Position numbers and translations under genes: made by a program
Shown here: in pieces, positions 1 through 11,857 of the stretch
Position numbering within the stretch: position 1 is the first letter of the stretch
How the letters are laid out: every line of letters starts with the position of its first letter
Assembly (NCBI GenBank): GCA_027596075.1
Contig: JADGJC010000432.1
Location: forward strand, 1 to 28,056
Length of the DNA: 28,056 nt
Direction: 5' to 3'
Source: Rhizophlyctis rosea
Taxonomy: Eukaryota; Chytridiomycota; Chytridiomycetes; Rhizophlyctidales; Rhizophlyctidaceae
The notes under the pieces: model-generated
What the model saw: the letters and a program-made list of their open reading frames with translations, nothing else
Databases searched by the model: none
What the model was told of the DNA's origin: nothing

Positions 1-48
1 CCAAGCCTAATCTCCCAAAGCCCAAAAAACAAAAACACCCCTACTCAC

Positions 49-490
49 ACATTTATTCCCACAAACAACCAACGGCACCCTCTTAGTATCCTTCAGCTTC
101 ACAATCTGTTCCCGTAACTGCTTCACTTCCTCAAACGTGGTTTTATCATTCAGCGCGAAGACTAGGAGGAATCCTTTGCCGTCCTTTAAGTGTTGGTCGC
201 GGAGCGCGGTGTATTCGTGTTGACCTGCGGTATCGATGATGTTGACGGTGCAGGGTGTTGAGTCTACTGTTATGTGTTTGCGGTAGTTTTCTTCTGTTGG
301 TGGGGGAGGAGGAGGAGGAGGCCGGGGGGGAGGGGTTAGTGGGGAGTGATGATGAGAGAGAAAGAAAAACAGTGGGAAGTGATTGTATTGACCACTTGCC
401 TATTGTTGGGTCATAGTCATTTGTGAATTCGTCTTTTAGGAAGCGTACTGTCAGACACGACTTTCCGACACCTCCGGATCCTACCACCAC
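49..490 (-). CDS. Ras-family small GTPase (5' and central part; partial at window edge)
   Basis: Membrane-associated GTP/GDP switch of the Ras/Rap type. Two exons can be read on the minus strand. Exon 490-400 carries the P-loop GSGGVGKS (Rap-like Ser where Ras has Ala) and ends in the switch I sequence DYDPTI. Exon 293-49 begins with the E of the effector motif YDPTIEENYRK, then carries switch II DTAGQ with its catalytic Gln and ends in the GNK of the guanine-specificity motif (GNKC). The intron between them (399-294, 106 bp) has a GC donor (ATAG/GCAAGT); only this choice restores the conserved Glu. Another donor, GTGAGT, follows at 48-43, so the rest of the gene lies left of the window. The residues before VVVG must come from an upstream exon joined at the acceptor CGCAG (495-491). 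An ATG-CAT-GAG-CTG followed by GTGGGT at 925-908 could be that exon, but its intron would be 423 bp, so the start is uncertain. The family is certain, the subfamily is not. Confidence 0.9.
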
Positions 491-925
491 CTGCGATGAG
501 AATAGGTTGATTAGTACGTGTGTAAATAGGTGTGAGTATGAGTATACAGCAGCTTCCATCCACCGAGATTTCGGGCGGCATCCCCGTGATTTTGCCATTC
601 TCAATAGTCCAAGAATCCTGTTTCTCCCACCAGTCGGTCCCCAGCTGACGGCCCCTTGCTTGGACATGGTCCATCGTTACATGCCCTGGCATGCCCTATC
701 GCAGTTGTCGTAAGTGTGGTCTGCGATCAACTCTCTCCAGCAGACCATGCCTCGTTTCCTTTTTGGTCGCTCGTTCCCAATTCGCTTTAAGATTCTGCTC
801 CCATGGTCATTCCCACGTGAACTGACCGCTTGAAGCGCAGCAGCTTGCTGCAAGCGGCCTCCACACCCCAACTACTGACTGACTGACCCACACACACCCT
901 GTATCCTACCCACCAGCTCATGCAT

Positions 926-3900
926 CTCACCACCACCCTCAGCCGCCCCGACTTTCGCCATATCTCAGTTCGAATATGAGAGCTGTTGGGAAAGTTCAAT
1001 AGGCCTTGAAACCAGTGTTGTTTTGGAAACTGGTTTGATGGCAGGATTAGTATCTTCTGTGAAGCGGCTTAGATACATTGTGAAAAAGAAGTTGCTTGGG
1101 TGGCGTACCAGTCTGACAGCGGGTTGAAGGCAGGGTGTGTCAAATCTTTCAACAAAGGCCGCGGTGCATGTAATATGCCAGTTATGTGATATGGTTTGGA
1201 GAAAACGGATTACTACAAAGGAACGACAGTCGAGATCACTATCAATGAGCAAGGTGAACCAACGCCTTGACTAGGCTCTACCACAGAATGAAGGGAATAT
1301 ACGGCCAGCCACTTTTGAAGCCAATCACGATTTTTGCCCAGATCAGGGTCGTTTGTGTGCGATCCATCCAGTCGGGGTGTGACGGTGATTCAAAGTCAAT
1401 GGCCCAATGGGACATCGCTATTCAACTTCATAACTAATAAGCGGGTGCAATGTGGTCCGCGTGGGTCGATTGGATGAAGCCGATGACATAGTCCTAATGA
1501 AACTCCGATCGAGGGTCCGGGTGATTGATTACGTAGCCAATTGCTGCCCCACTAAATCAATGGCCCCGCTGATTGGTTGGCATTCAGGCCATCCCATAGT
1601 ATCCAGACGAAGGGGAAAAAGAGAACCGAAAACCTTTTCGATTACGCATCCCTCCTTTGGGAGGGAGGAAGTTTTCTTACAACCGTGATGATGCCAAAAT
1701 CGCTGTTCCTCCCAAATTCAATACTGTGTTCGTAATGAGGTATCGCCATGTCCGCACGATGACGTAAGGATATGGCGTTCTGAGGGCAGTGAAAATAAAA
1801 TCCCTGACTGCAGGCGCGAGCCATATTCTCAAGCGTCATAAAACTTTTCGCTTCTGCGGTCTTTTTCTTTTCCTCATTGACATGCTTCCTTGGGAAGAGG
1901 AGGCTCATTAGTCTATCGCTAAGACGATCCTCAGCGCGAATTAACTCACGCAGAGTACGCAGTTGGAAGTACACTGCGAATAGCAGCTAACACGAGCTGC
2001 GGATGGAAGCGGACAGCAAGCACAATTGGAAAACAATAGTTGAGTGAGTTTCCTCATCTTTTAGTCTTCGCATTGTGGGAGGGCCCACTGATGATTGCAG
2101 AAAGAAACACCTTTGACCAGTTTCGGAGAGAGATACTGGCTGGAAAGAGCTGACGTGAGCACTTATCTTTGCCAATCACGGCTTGCGTCACAGGAAGTTC
2201 CTCCTGCTACTTGTTAGCGTCACAAGATTCAAGACAAAGATTGACGTGATGGGAACGAATTTAGTGACCTTGACAGTGGTCACTTGCAATGCCACTCCGC
2301 ATGATTTCGTACACGACGAACAGCCTCGCCCGAAAACGTGTTCCTGTTATGTAGAGTCTTGATACTCGATGCGAGGACGGTCGGTCGTGAATGCAGGCAT
2401 CCGTAGTGCTCTTATTGAACACCTCAAGCCATCAGATGCATCTCTTCTTGTTTCGTTTTTCTTCCTTATGCCGCCCACACCGTGACGGCCGACAAAAATG
2501 AAACACCAGTATTGATGTGGTATGAGACAAATAGACTGTGGATCAGTTGTTACACAGTTCACAAGATTACAGCCGAACCCGGCTTGGATAACAACACCGG
2601 CACACGAGAGGAACTGCGGGATCAATGTATTTCATGAAGAATCTTTTTGAAATCGGACTGCGCCCATCACTCCGGCTCCCGACATCCTGTTTGCCCCGCC
2701 CTTTACTCCTAAAGTTGACATCATGAGGCGCGCCATGAGATGTTTACTATCGCCTGCTCTTTCAGTGGTGGTCACACATCTTGTCCCTTGGGTCCGTGGT
2801 TGCTCGTCTTTTGCCCATCAGTCGTTCAGTGAATGGGATTACCCGACCAGTATGCCATGGGACCCCAATCAAGCACCTTGACATTTGCCTGACAAACGAT
2901 TCATGATTGAACGTGGTACAACAGCCGGCATGAGTGAAATGAGTGCGACATGCGTTATCTTCTAGAGGAGAAAAAGACGCTCGCGCTTTCATTCGAAGAG
3001 AATGTCAGACGGGTTGAGTTGAACCGTCCTATTGAGTTAATGGCAGGATGGTGATCGGTTGCAGGAGCATCATTACGCTACCAATCCGGTTCAGTGACCA
3101 TTAACACAGAGTCACTAGTAAGCTCTTGATCAATCTTTGACTCAATGTGATCTCCTCAAGACGAGGGAGCTACCTCCGATAACACTTCGATAGCACTTCC
3201 GCAAGGTTGATGGGGGACAGTCGGGAGCCTACCTTGATTTTCCATACTCACCGCTTCACCTTGGGGTTTACCGTGAATTCCTCTCAATACCGCCCACACA
3301 GGTGTCTTCAGACCGCTGAATGTCAAGGCCGCGAGTGTTCCATATCATCACGAGGATCATTGAGCCCGACCCATCGGCATAGCGATAGGAATATTCGGGC
3401 CTCTTTTTCCACGGCACGACTTGGATTCGCCGCAGTTTATGACTACGAATTGTAATGTAAATTGGATTGTTGATTCCAAAAATTATCCGATGAAAGTGGA
3501 TTTCATCCGTTCTGGAACACACAGCTACATTGCAACTTGAGGTATTCCACATGTTTGTCAAATTGGCGACTTTTTGCCGCCATTTCCAGACGGAATGCTC
3601 TTCGCATGGTCGCCACAGAAAGAGCATTGGTTACTGTGAACCTCTTCAAAACCTGAATGACTATAACTCGGGCGTTAGGCCATCTTGACTTCGGCCTCAA
3701 GGCGTGCCCTGTCAACATAATACCTGAGCTTACATCGTTTCCATGATTGGTCTGACTAAAATTCACCACTCTCGGACCGTTAAGAGGAGCAACTCACAAA
3801 TTCTGGGTTTGATCCGATGCTGTTCCATGAAGTTTACGGTGGACCTGCATTGCTTGTGTCAAGTGTATCAGAGGGTTCGCGTGCTCAAACGGCTGGAACT

Positions 3901-6900
3901 ATCGACATTGTGGCACGTCAACAGCCCAAAAAATATAGATGCGCGTCGATGAATTCCTATGGGACAAATGTTACGCTATGCGTCCATAGCTGTTTCTACT
4001 TGCGTGCAATGATCAACCGCTTGCTGGCTTCATGGTCTCTCCAACTCCAACGATAGTCTCTGGTGAAGTTGACCTCTTGGCAAGTCTTTGTTATCAAGCG
4101 CTATGAGTTGACGAATGGTGCTGTCCGCTATTTGTTTCTAGGTCATAATAGATTATTATACCTATCCGGAGCACCGTACAAAGCAGTCACTCTAATCTTT
4201 TTTTGGTGGTTGCATGTTGAGTAAGACACGAGGATCATACGGCCTGACCGGTGGATCAAGCCTGTCCCGGAACAGATTGGATAACGAACCCGTGCACTTC
4301 AAGCATCCATAACTTTTCCCATGTAACATATGATTGCTCCTTCGAGAATGTGAAATCCCTGATGCACTTAGTGGCAATGCTGTCCTTGGCTTGCAGACAA
4401 GCGCTCAATCGTCTCGGAAGCGATCAGCGTGACTGGTGCGACGCTGCTTGTTTTCTGCCATCGCCATTGCGACTGTGTAACAAAACGAAAATCGAGTGCA
4501 TCTATTGTGGGCGTAGACATTATCTCTTCATTTTGGCCTGCGCGCGCTTGCGGAATGCTCGAAGACTGTCAGAGAAAAGTTTTGAAAGCTGATCTGACAC
4601 TGTAACTTGTAATCCACCCGAAAGATGGTGACTGCCTAGTACTAGTGACAGTGTATTGCAATACTTGACCGTATATCACTGGCACAGACGATAAAAAGAA
4701 CATCGAAATCAATTACCTGTCGTTGGCCACTAAGATGAATTGTACATGCATATGCCTTTGTGACCCCTACGGCCGCTCGATGATGTCTGACCCTCAACAC
4801 CATTTCGTCATACTTCTTGCTCCTTTATTTTTGACTTCGATGAACGTCGCGATTCCGTTGAACATGGTTCAGAAGGACGTTTGTTAAACATCGCACCGTT
4901 AGGCCATCAACAAATGAACTAAGAATGACATCTCATCTATCTATTACCTGCGTGCGAGTAGATTTCGGCATCCCATGGTGAAGGAGAGCGATCGACAATA
5001 GCGAAGATTGCAACGTGCAAATCTCCGCAGATCCCCAAACCATCTGCACATTTGGAGGTCCCGCATCGAGTGCAAAAGAGAACTTTGTATGATCCGCTGA
5101 CCTCTTACCAGCCTGCTAGATGCTGACCAGAAATGCCAGGGAAATTGATATGAGCAATCCTGGTCTCCAAGTGCATTAATAAGGAGTTTGACCTCTACTC
5201 CGCAAGGCGAAGCGAAGTAAAGATATGACTCTAGAAATCCGATTTGCGCAATGTCAGTGGTAGTTCGACATTGCTATTGCTCTTGAACCTGGCAGATTGT
5301 GATGTTTTGGAAGGTGGATCCTGCCATTGCGATTGATCTTGCAGTTTGCGAATCATTGGGCTCATAACAGCACACCAATCGCTAGTGCTTTGTTTGAAAA
5401 ATCTGACTGATGGTTAGCAATTCAGCCACCGGACGGTCCAAAAATTTGTCATTGCCTTCTCTGTTCTATCCTATTCACACCTTCCGATAGACGCCTAGCT
5501 CCGTCTTTCGACTCTTCCTGGCAACTCTAAGGAATGTGATGAGGGACAAAAATAATACGCCATTGGTAATTTGAGTCAGTCCAGCAACTGACGCGATTTC
5601 TCACGAAATTTCAGGAATGCATCAAAAGCACAATTGAGCCATCGGACATTCGCGGAGGCACATCGGGTAGAGGAGAGATAAGAGATGATCAGTCTCTAGC
5701 CCACCTGGTCAGCTCAATAGATTTTGCAATCGAGATGCTTTCATTCACCTGGCCATTTGTGAGGCTTTTTCAATTTCCAAATTTCAGCAAATCGTGGCAT
5801 GGGAGATTGGACGCTGTCATTCCAGCAGCAGACGTACTATCAGCGCGTTGGCAAGCGGAAGGACCCCTGCTTGATTACGTAACTCAATTGGTGGTGCCTG
5901 TGCCACTTTGATTGATGGCCCGGCTGATTGAATGTTTCACGGCATTTCTCATTTGCGCCGCATGTGCACATTGCACAGTTTGTCTGCTGCATTCTGGAGG
6001 AGGTGATAGGTTTCCAAGATTCACTCGCTCCTTGCCGTTGTGCCACGAAGAATCAAAGGAAAATCTGCCGCATTGCAACATCAGCGCAAATGAGTTCTTC
6101 GCCAGATGAGGTTCTGCCCGTCCACTGAAGTGCATTCTGTGGAGAAAGTTGACCCTTCATTGAAGCGTGGAAGTCTGCAATCAAAGATTGTCTGCAATGG
6201 TATGAATGCTGTAAGCAATCAAACCCAGAACCCATGCTGCACGTCCCATTACCCGTCCCTTGTCGGACTCATTTTGGTTTTATTCTCGCCTTTTCTTTGA
6301 CTTTGGCACATTATGCTGTCAGAACCTTAGCAAAGCATCACTTCATGAGTATTTCTCTGTTATGTATGACGTGTATTTCAAGGTAGCTGTAATACTTCGG
6401 ACCGGCATACTGCGAACTCTTCAAGTGTGGTTCTCAATCAACGATCATGGGCGAAAAAGAAGCACGGATACTGGGCAAGGACGTGTTGCTGATCGTGGCG
6501 CATTTACAAAACACGCGCGCTGTTTTGGAATGATTTCACTCAACATCAAGTTGGTAACGTCATGCTATCAAGCCGTTGCTTGTCGGTCCTATTCACGTAA
6601 TGATGAAATGGAGTGGTGACAGCACCAGTTGAACAATCGAGGCTCCAACTCATTTGACTCATGACTGTCCCGGGGTAGTGATTCTTTTTCCACCCTATAT
6701 CACTTTTGTTCGATGCTAAGTATGCAGCTCTCAGAGTGATATTTACAATCTGCGATCGGCCGGACTCATTTGTTCAGTGATGCTATTTGAGATTTCACCG
6801 TACTATGTTAATTCCGCGGCAAACATGTGAGGGCCGCAAGTGTGACAGCTCCAGATTGTCAACAACTCCCGTGACTCCGTTAGGTTTTTTTTTCGCAGAT

Positions 6901-7745
6901 TGCGCAGTTTATTATGTGAAAATAACAACAGCTGCAACTGCAAAGGTTGGGACGTGGCCTGGTCCTTCCCCCCGCTTTTTCAGTTTTTGTTTGTTTCCAG
7001 TATGGCGACATACATGCCTGTTGTTGCATCTTCATGATATTACCCTGTAGGTGCCAACGTATTAACTTACCAATCTAGCAACAGCCATTGCCATCTTGTT
7101 GTTGCCAAAATCCTGTTTTGCCTGCCGAGCAATGGAGGGGAACCATGGCTCCGTTGACATAGTGGCTCTCCAAAAGAAGTCCCCACGATCTGAAAAGGCG
7201 CTCACCGCCTTCATACCTCAGAAGTGGTAAGCTTCAGGGGATTTGATCCTGACATGATGGTCATTGAGATGCGCGCTCACCTTTGTGAAAATCAGTCGGT
7301 CTTTTCGGCTGTGATCACTGCAATGGTCGAATGTAGCATGAATGACGCCTTGTACGTTTTTTTGCCGCTTCCGCCGATGAGCTCTTGCAGCAAAGCACAC
7401 TGACAATTCACCTGGCGCCCCTTTTTGTGGAACGGTGATGTGCCAACAGGTGGCGGATCAGATGTCGATGTGAGGCTTCACAATAACGTCCTGCGAGCTG
7501 TACAGAACATAGTGAACCAAAAAGGGATATCATCAAACGACTAGGATGGGTGACGGCAGCCATATAATGGACCTTACGCCATTGCAATCGATGAGTTTAT
7601 TGGACCGCTCATGAGCGTAACTGACGGTATCATCCAGACACACTTTTTTGCAAAATACTCAACACATTGTTTCAAACGGTGCGCGCCCTGGTAGGCGAAC
7701 TTGGCACAACTGTCGTTCCCCATTTGCCTAGCTCACGCAATATGA
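926..7745. other. Gene-free region without recognisable features
   Basis: I see no gene, RNA gene or intact mobile element in this long stretch. Open frames are short (up to about 119 codons), occur on both strands, overlap one another and show no known domain. The exon-scale C-rich to G-rich strand pattern of the real genes here is absent. Frames at 3268-3627 and 3503-3769 (minus) and 4251-4592 (plus) are the longest and could be remnants of coding sequence, but I recognise nothing in them. Old, heavily mutated transposon remnants are the likeliest content; that is inference. Confidence 0.55.
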
Positions 7746-9480
7746 GTTCTCAACTCCGCTGGGGCATCCGAAGAAGGCAAAAAGGACTTCCAGTCTTCGG
7801 AGGCAGAACAATACCGAACAATGCAGCGTCTTGCATCTGACGGCGTTCGTTGGTCTGTCTTATGCGATGAAACTACTGAAGTTTCACAATATATTTGGAA
7901 CACTGTGCAACTCTTTCTTAGTACAGGTCAAAACAGCCGAAACTTGTTACAGTGTCGGTTTCTAGCATTTTTTGGCTGCTCCTGTAGAGAGTTTCGGACT
8001 TGCCAGCGCTAGTGCTGGACACAGCTGCCTTTCTATGAGTTGATTTGACGTTCCCTCCTGTCATGATGCTCCTTGCGGAAATGTGGTATGGTTGTCTCGC
8101 AAAGGATCTGCCCTCATCCTCTGTCACTATCCATCAAGGCGGAAGAAGACGCTGACTTCAGCCCATCGGACCATGATCTCAAAGCATCGTGTTTCGTTTT
8201 TTCTTCCCATCCCACTCTGCGTCGTCCTCATCTCTCACTTCATCAGCGAAGGGATAAAAATAATCCATCCATGCATGCGACGGTATGCGACAAACAGGCG
8301 GAGAACCGGTTTGTGTACATTTACAGCGTCCCACCAGCAGACAATTGCGTGAGGATCTCGTCAGCGGGGTTGAAACTGGAGGCAAAGGAGTTCGGCGTTA
8401 CGGCTTGGCGAGTGAGGAATCCTACTTCGCCGAAAAAAATGGTCGGCTGGATATTTGGAACGCCTAATTTGTGACCGAGTGTTGAGAGCCTCTCCAATCA
8501 AACGATATTCATCTCTTTGGCCAAAGATGATGGCGATTCCCTGTTGTCTCATGTTACAGCTTCGGATGTGGAGAAACAAACTCGACGTGCTTCGACCCTT
8601 GCTGCGGAAAAAGTAAATTCGAAGCTTCTACAGGAAAGTTGACAACATGGGTTGGACAAACTTGCCATCGAAATGAATGGTGTGGCTGATAGTGCTGATG
8701 GACAACAATTGGACCGCAGCTGTAGAAATGTAGTTTGACTCCACTTTGCTCTTATCAACAGACTCGTAAGCTGACTGAGCAAACAATCCCGGGCCGGTTT
8801 ATGGATGACATTTCTCTGACCATGTCCTCAGACCAAAACGAGTGCAGCTCAATCCTCGGTTCTGAACTCCACGGCTACGGGCGCCGAGTTCGGCGATCTC
8901 TTAACCAAGCACCTTTCTTTTCAGTGGCGATGCGTATGCACACAAGGGGCCATCAGCCCAGACTTTGGTCAATCGATCGAAAATAGGTACGGTAGTTGAA
9001 ATTTCTGTTGAGTCTCGGGGGAGCTGACATCCGACTAAAACGAAGTTGTGCAAGCCACGAAGGCTATAATACTGCATGATGCTGCCGACGAAGAAGCGGA
9101 ATAATGCTGCTAGCGTTGTTTATTATAAATCACAACGAAGGATGTCATTGGGTGTTCTGCATTCCATTCTTTAGCTTGATTGCAGGGGCAAGTGATCCGG
9201 TGAACTCAGTGATTTGCAACATTTGGTATTTGGATCGCATCGGAAGACATAAAAAAAAACTTCCCGCTCGGCAATGACCCATCCAAATGCGCAACAATGT
9301 GCCAAGCACGTTCTCAAGGCGCCTTGATAAGGCTATATGGAAGGAGACTACGTCTTCGGGGTGGTGATTCTTGAATCCTAAAGTCACACACGGGCATCGG
9401 TGAAGCTTCGTTGAGTTTAGGACAAGTGCATTCGGGGGGTCCTTAGCAAATCTACACTTAAAGTAAGCGCACAGCATTTC
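7746..9480 (+). pseudogene. Possible decayed coding region, unknown family
   Basis: Several consecutive plus-strand frames look more protein-like than their surroundings but are separated by stops and frame changes. Frame 7746-8012 reads through LASDGVRWSVLCDETTEVSQ. Frame 8073-8474 includes RFVYIYSVPPADNCVRISSA near its end. A third frame from about 8480 includes DVEKQTRRASTLAAEKVNSK, is interrupted by a TGA near 8640 and continues. No start codon, introns or conserved domain can be assigned. The DETTEV sequence faintly recalls the DET motif in hAT/ZMYM-type transposases, but no second landmark supports this. It may be a degraded transposase or host gene, or chance. Confidence 0.25.
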
Positions 9481-10641
9481 CAATGAATGATATTGGCGGT
9501 GTCGTTTGTTTTTTCCACAAAAGTTGAGCGCTAGGTCAAGCAGCGTTCATTCATCGCGTGATCTATATCCATCTTGCACTTTGAGCTCATACCGCTTGAT
9601 GACACCATCATGTTAAAAAGTGCAAAATGTTTGGACAAGAGATGCCGTCTGAGCGAAAGGCGGATGCAGCTGGTAATTTTCTGCGGGTGGATCCCTTCTT
9701 CGGTGATCGATGCGGTTGATTATCTCGGAGATTGTTTCTTGCACATGCAACGCTCTAAGTTTGTCCATGCACCTACTCGCTCACGCCGACGAAAACAACA
9801 GTGATGATATTGAGATGCCGCAAATGTCATGCAATAGCCTTCCCACAGAAGTGCTCAAATGCTCAGAAGGTGCTGCAATATACATGTGCGGTACTCTCTG
9901 TAGGGACAGCTACCAGAGGAATGATACCGTTGGTCGGTCACCGAATTCCGAATTCGTTAGCATCCATTCTACAGCCAAGTCACGCATTGACGGAGGAACT
10001 TGTATAGTAAGCGCAATCTTGAGGATGTATCTCCTGACTCACCTCTCCCACCACACTGACAGGTATAAGGCATGTATCGCTTGACACTCTGCATAATCAA
10101 GACTGCCGGGCACTTGTTATGCGGCTGAATTCTTAAGTACTCCATCGATTCGTCAGTTGCTTGATAGGTAGGTGGCATCGCCTCAGTTTTTTTGTGATCC
10201 AATAAAGTTCCATGAGAAACTGAGGGTAGACTTTTGAGCAAGATCGTAAAGTTTGCTATTCGTCAGATGGATTGCAAGTGAACATCGTCAGGCCAATACC
10301 TTACGGAGACATAATCCTTTTCTGCCCAGGCCATCTTACGGTTGTAAGCTATGGGCGACAACAAACTGCCCTGGAGCATAGCACAGAGGGCTTCTTCCAC
10401 AACAGGACTCAAATATTTGTAGGATTGCGGAGGAAGGATGCAGAGGGAGGTCGGTGCAATGGCGGACCTATGCAAGGTCATTGACTGGCGATCGAAGAAT
10501 ACGCAGCATGGTGATTCGATGCTATGTGATGTGAAGGCTGCGTTTTCTGACTCAAGGGCCTTCGATGAGTGCGGCCAATCGCCTTTGCATGACAATCGGG
10601 TAAAAGAACGCATTGTTGAGCGGGGACTTCAATGAGTGAGA
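9481..10641. other. Gene-free region left of the first inverted-repeat element
   Basis: Only short overlapping open frames on both strands, none longer than about 124 codons and none recognisable. No tRNA, simple repeat or strong promoter-like element was seen. The first short inverted-repeat element begins at the right edge. Confidence 0.5.
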
Positions 10642-11040
10642 GGGGGTTGGAAACTCTCTCCGGCCATTAAGGCCATTACCACCATTACCGCCATTAGTGC
10701 CATTAGGCCATTGGGGCCATTATTTACCGGGCCATTACCGAGAGTGACCACTTTGGGTCTCCTCAGTACAAAACATGAACATTTTGGGTCATCGCAGTGC
10801 AAAACGCGAACAGTGTTCACTGTTTCGACCTACAACCTTGCACAATGAAGGCCACAAGCTACAAACAAACTGAACAAGTCAGAACAGGCTGTTCCGATCA
10901 GTAGGGATCACTTGATCGATCACCAATCATATAAAGAAAAGCCACTGATCAAGGCCATTAGAGCCATTAGTGCGGGCCATTAAAGCCATTAGTACCGCCA
11001 TTAAGGCCAATAGGCCATTAGGAGAGAGTTTCCAACCCCC
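10642..11040 (-). mobile_element. Non-autonomous TIR element with GGCCATTA arrays, copy 1 (399 bp)
   Basis: The element is bounded by perfect 20-bp inverted repeats: GGGGGTTGGAAACTCTCTCC at 10642-10661 and its reverse complement at 11021-11040. Inside each end lies an array of a degenerate 8-10 bp unit with core GGCCATTA: about 8 units on the left and 6-7 on the right, all in the same direction. A core of about 210 bp separates the arrays and holds a near-perfect palindrome (AACAGTG-TT-CACTGTT, 10809-10824). It lacks coding capacity for a transposase; open frames through the arrays are low-complexity translations of the repeat. A second copy lies in reverse orientation at 16761-17203. No convincing target-site duplication is seen, so the superfamily cannot be assigned. 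It is best described as a MITE-like element mobilised in trans. Confidence 0.85.
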
Positions 11041-11150
11041 TTACTGCGGATAGTCACCAAGAATGGCTTCAAAGCTTCTCATTCGACTTCGAATTTCACT
11101 GTGACATCAGGGCAAGGGTAGATGTCAAGGTCAAGCGGGAGCGTCAAACG

Positions 11151-11270
11151 CAAAAATAAAGGAACTTGCTGAACGTAAGTGCATGCGCCAAACGCCAAAA
11201 AAGGCACTTGCTCGCTTGCTGAAACGTGAGTGCACGCAAAAATGGAGCCTTCTGAAAGGTAAGTGCATGG
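11151..11270 (-). repeat. Degenerate tandem repeat of the tRNA-Gly 3' end and trailer
   Basis: Three degenerate units lie head to tail at about 11151-11195, 11196-11236 and 11237-11270. On the plus strand each starts CAAAAA and ends with a variant of GTAAGTGCATG (GTAAGTGCATGCG, GTGAGTGCACG, GTAAGTGCATGG). The last unit runs into the 3' end of the tRNA-Gly gene. In the tRNA's sense direction each unit therefore repeats the tRNA terminus (CATGCA or similar), the trailer and a T-run terminator. This looks like local tandem duplication of the tRNA tail. Confidence 0.65.
11238..11242 (-). terminator. RNA polymerase III terminator of tRNA-Gly
   Basis: Five T residues on the minus strand (AAAAA on plus), about 21 nt past the tRNA 3' end, match a minimal pol III termination signal. 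Further T-runs at about 11197-11202 and 11152-11156 (minus-strand sense) could act as backups. Confidence 0.6.
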
Positions 11271-11334
11271 TCCGGGAATCGAACCCGGGTCTGCCGCGTG
11301 GCAGGCGGCAATTCTACCACTGGACCAACCATGC
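11264..11334 (-). tRNA. tRNA-Gly (anticodon GCC)
   Basis: The minus strand folds into a 71-nt glycine tRNA, the usual length for eukaryotic tRNA-Gly(GCC). The acceptor stem GCATGGT pairs perfectly with ACCATGC, with A as discriminator base. The anticodon loop is CTGCCAC (anticodon GCC) on a GCCGC/GCGGC stem. The T arm is CCCGGGTTCGATTCCCGG, which is also a perfect B box (GGTTCGATTCC); the A-box region TGGTCCAGTGGTA is present. There is no intron and no encoded CCA. It reads GGC and GGU codons in nuclear translation. A T5 terminator follows. Confidence 0.97.
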
Positions 11335-11857
11335 TCGTGAATTTCAGTAAATTTTTGCATCTTGAGAACGTTATTTCAGCACGGCATGCTGGCCCATATC
11401 CGTCCTGGTCCAACAACTTCCGCATGTGCATTTGCAGAAGTCTGAAACAAAATTATTTGATTTGAATTAACGATGTTGTGATCCAGAGCATTTCGTTTAT
11501 TCACTAAGCGAAGTCCTTCCATTCTCGTCGGACCATCCTTCTCATCAGAGGAAGATTATTAATATGGTCGTCAGGATCCTGATCGGCCAAGGGCGTCTCA
11601 CGTGGTGACATGCGCTCCACGCCCATCCCACCTGAATGCCGCTGCAGTCACAGTGGTTTCAAATGCTACTACAAGCGGGTCAGCGGCAGCGACATAAATA
11701 TGGGGCAATCACCGATAACTAGCTTGTCGAATGACATGCCTTCTTTGGAAACATTCAAACACATCTTCCATCAACTTCACCCCTACAGTCGCTAATTCAA
11801 CAACAGTCAATAGCGCCAAAGCGCATTGATGTGAGATACATTCGACGACCGTGAGCA
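11335..11857. other. Intergenic region between tRNA-Gly and sirtuin gene
   Basis: No gene is recognised. A frame at 11610-11795 (plus) is short and unlike anything known to me. An AT-rich ACATAAATATGG sequence near 11692 could serve as a weak TATA-like element for the sirtuin gene, about 165 bp upstream of its ATG; this is speculative. Confidence 0.5.

Noticed and set aside
146..667. 173-codon frame giving the Ras P-loop a long N-terminal extension
   Set aside because: The sequence upstream of VVVG reads through an intron: a CGCAG acceptor directly precedes the P-loop strand, and Ras proteins have only a few residues before it.
7824..7900. DETTEVS motif as a hAT/ZMYM-type transposase signature
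   Set aside because: A single short match in a broken frame; no zinc finger, catalytic set or terminal repeats were found.
10662..11020. Short regularly spaced repeats resembling a CRISPR or satellite array
   Set aside because: Units are 8-10 bp with no unique spacers, occur inside terminal inverted repeats, and the genome is eukaryotic; they are subterminal arrays of a mobile element.
10630..11050. Target-site duplications flanking the inverted-repeat elements
   Set aside because: Flanks GAGTGAGA / TTACTGCG (copy 1) and CTGTCTAC / TGCAGTAT (copy 2) do not match as direct repeats.
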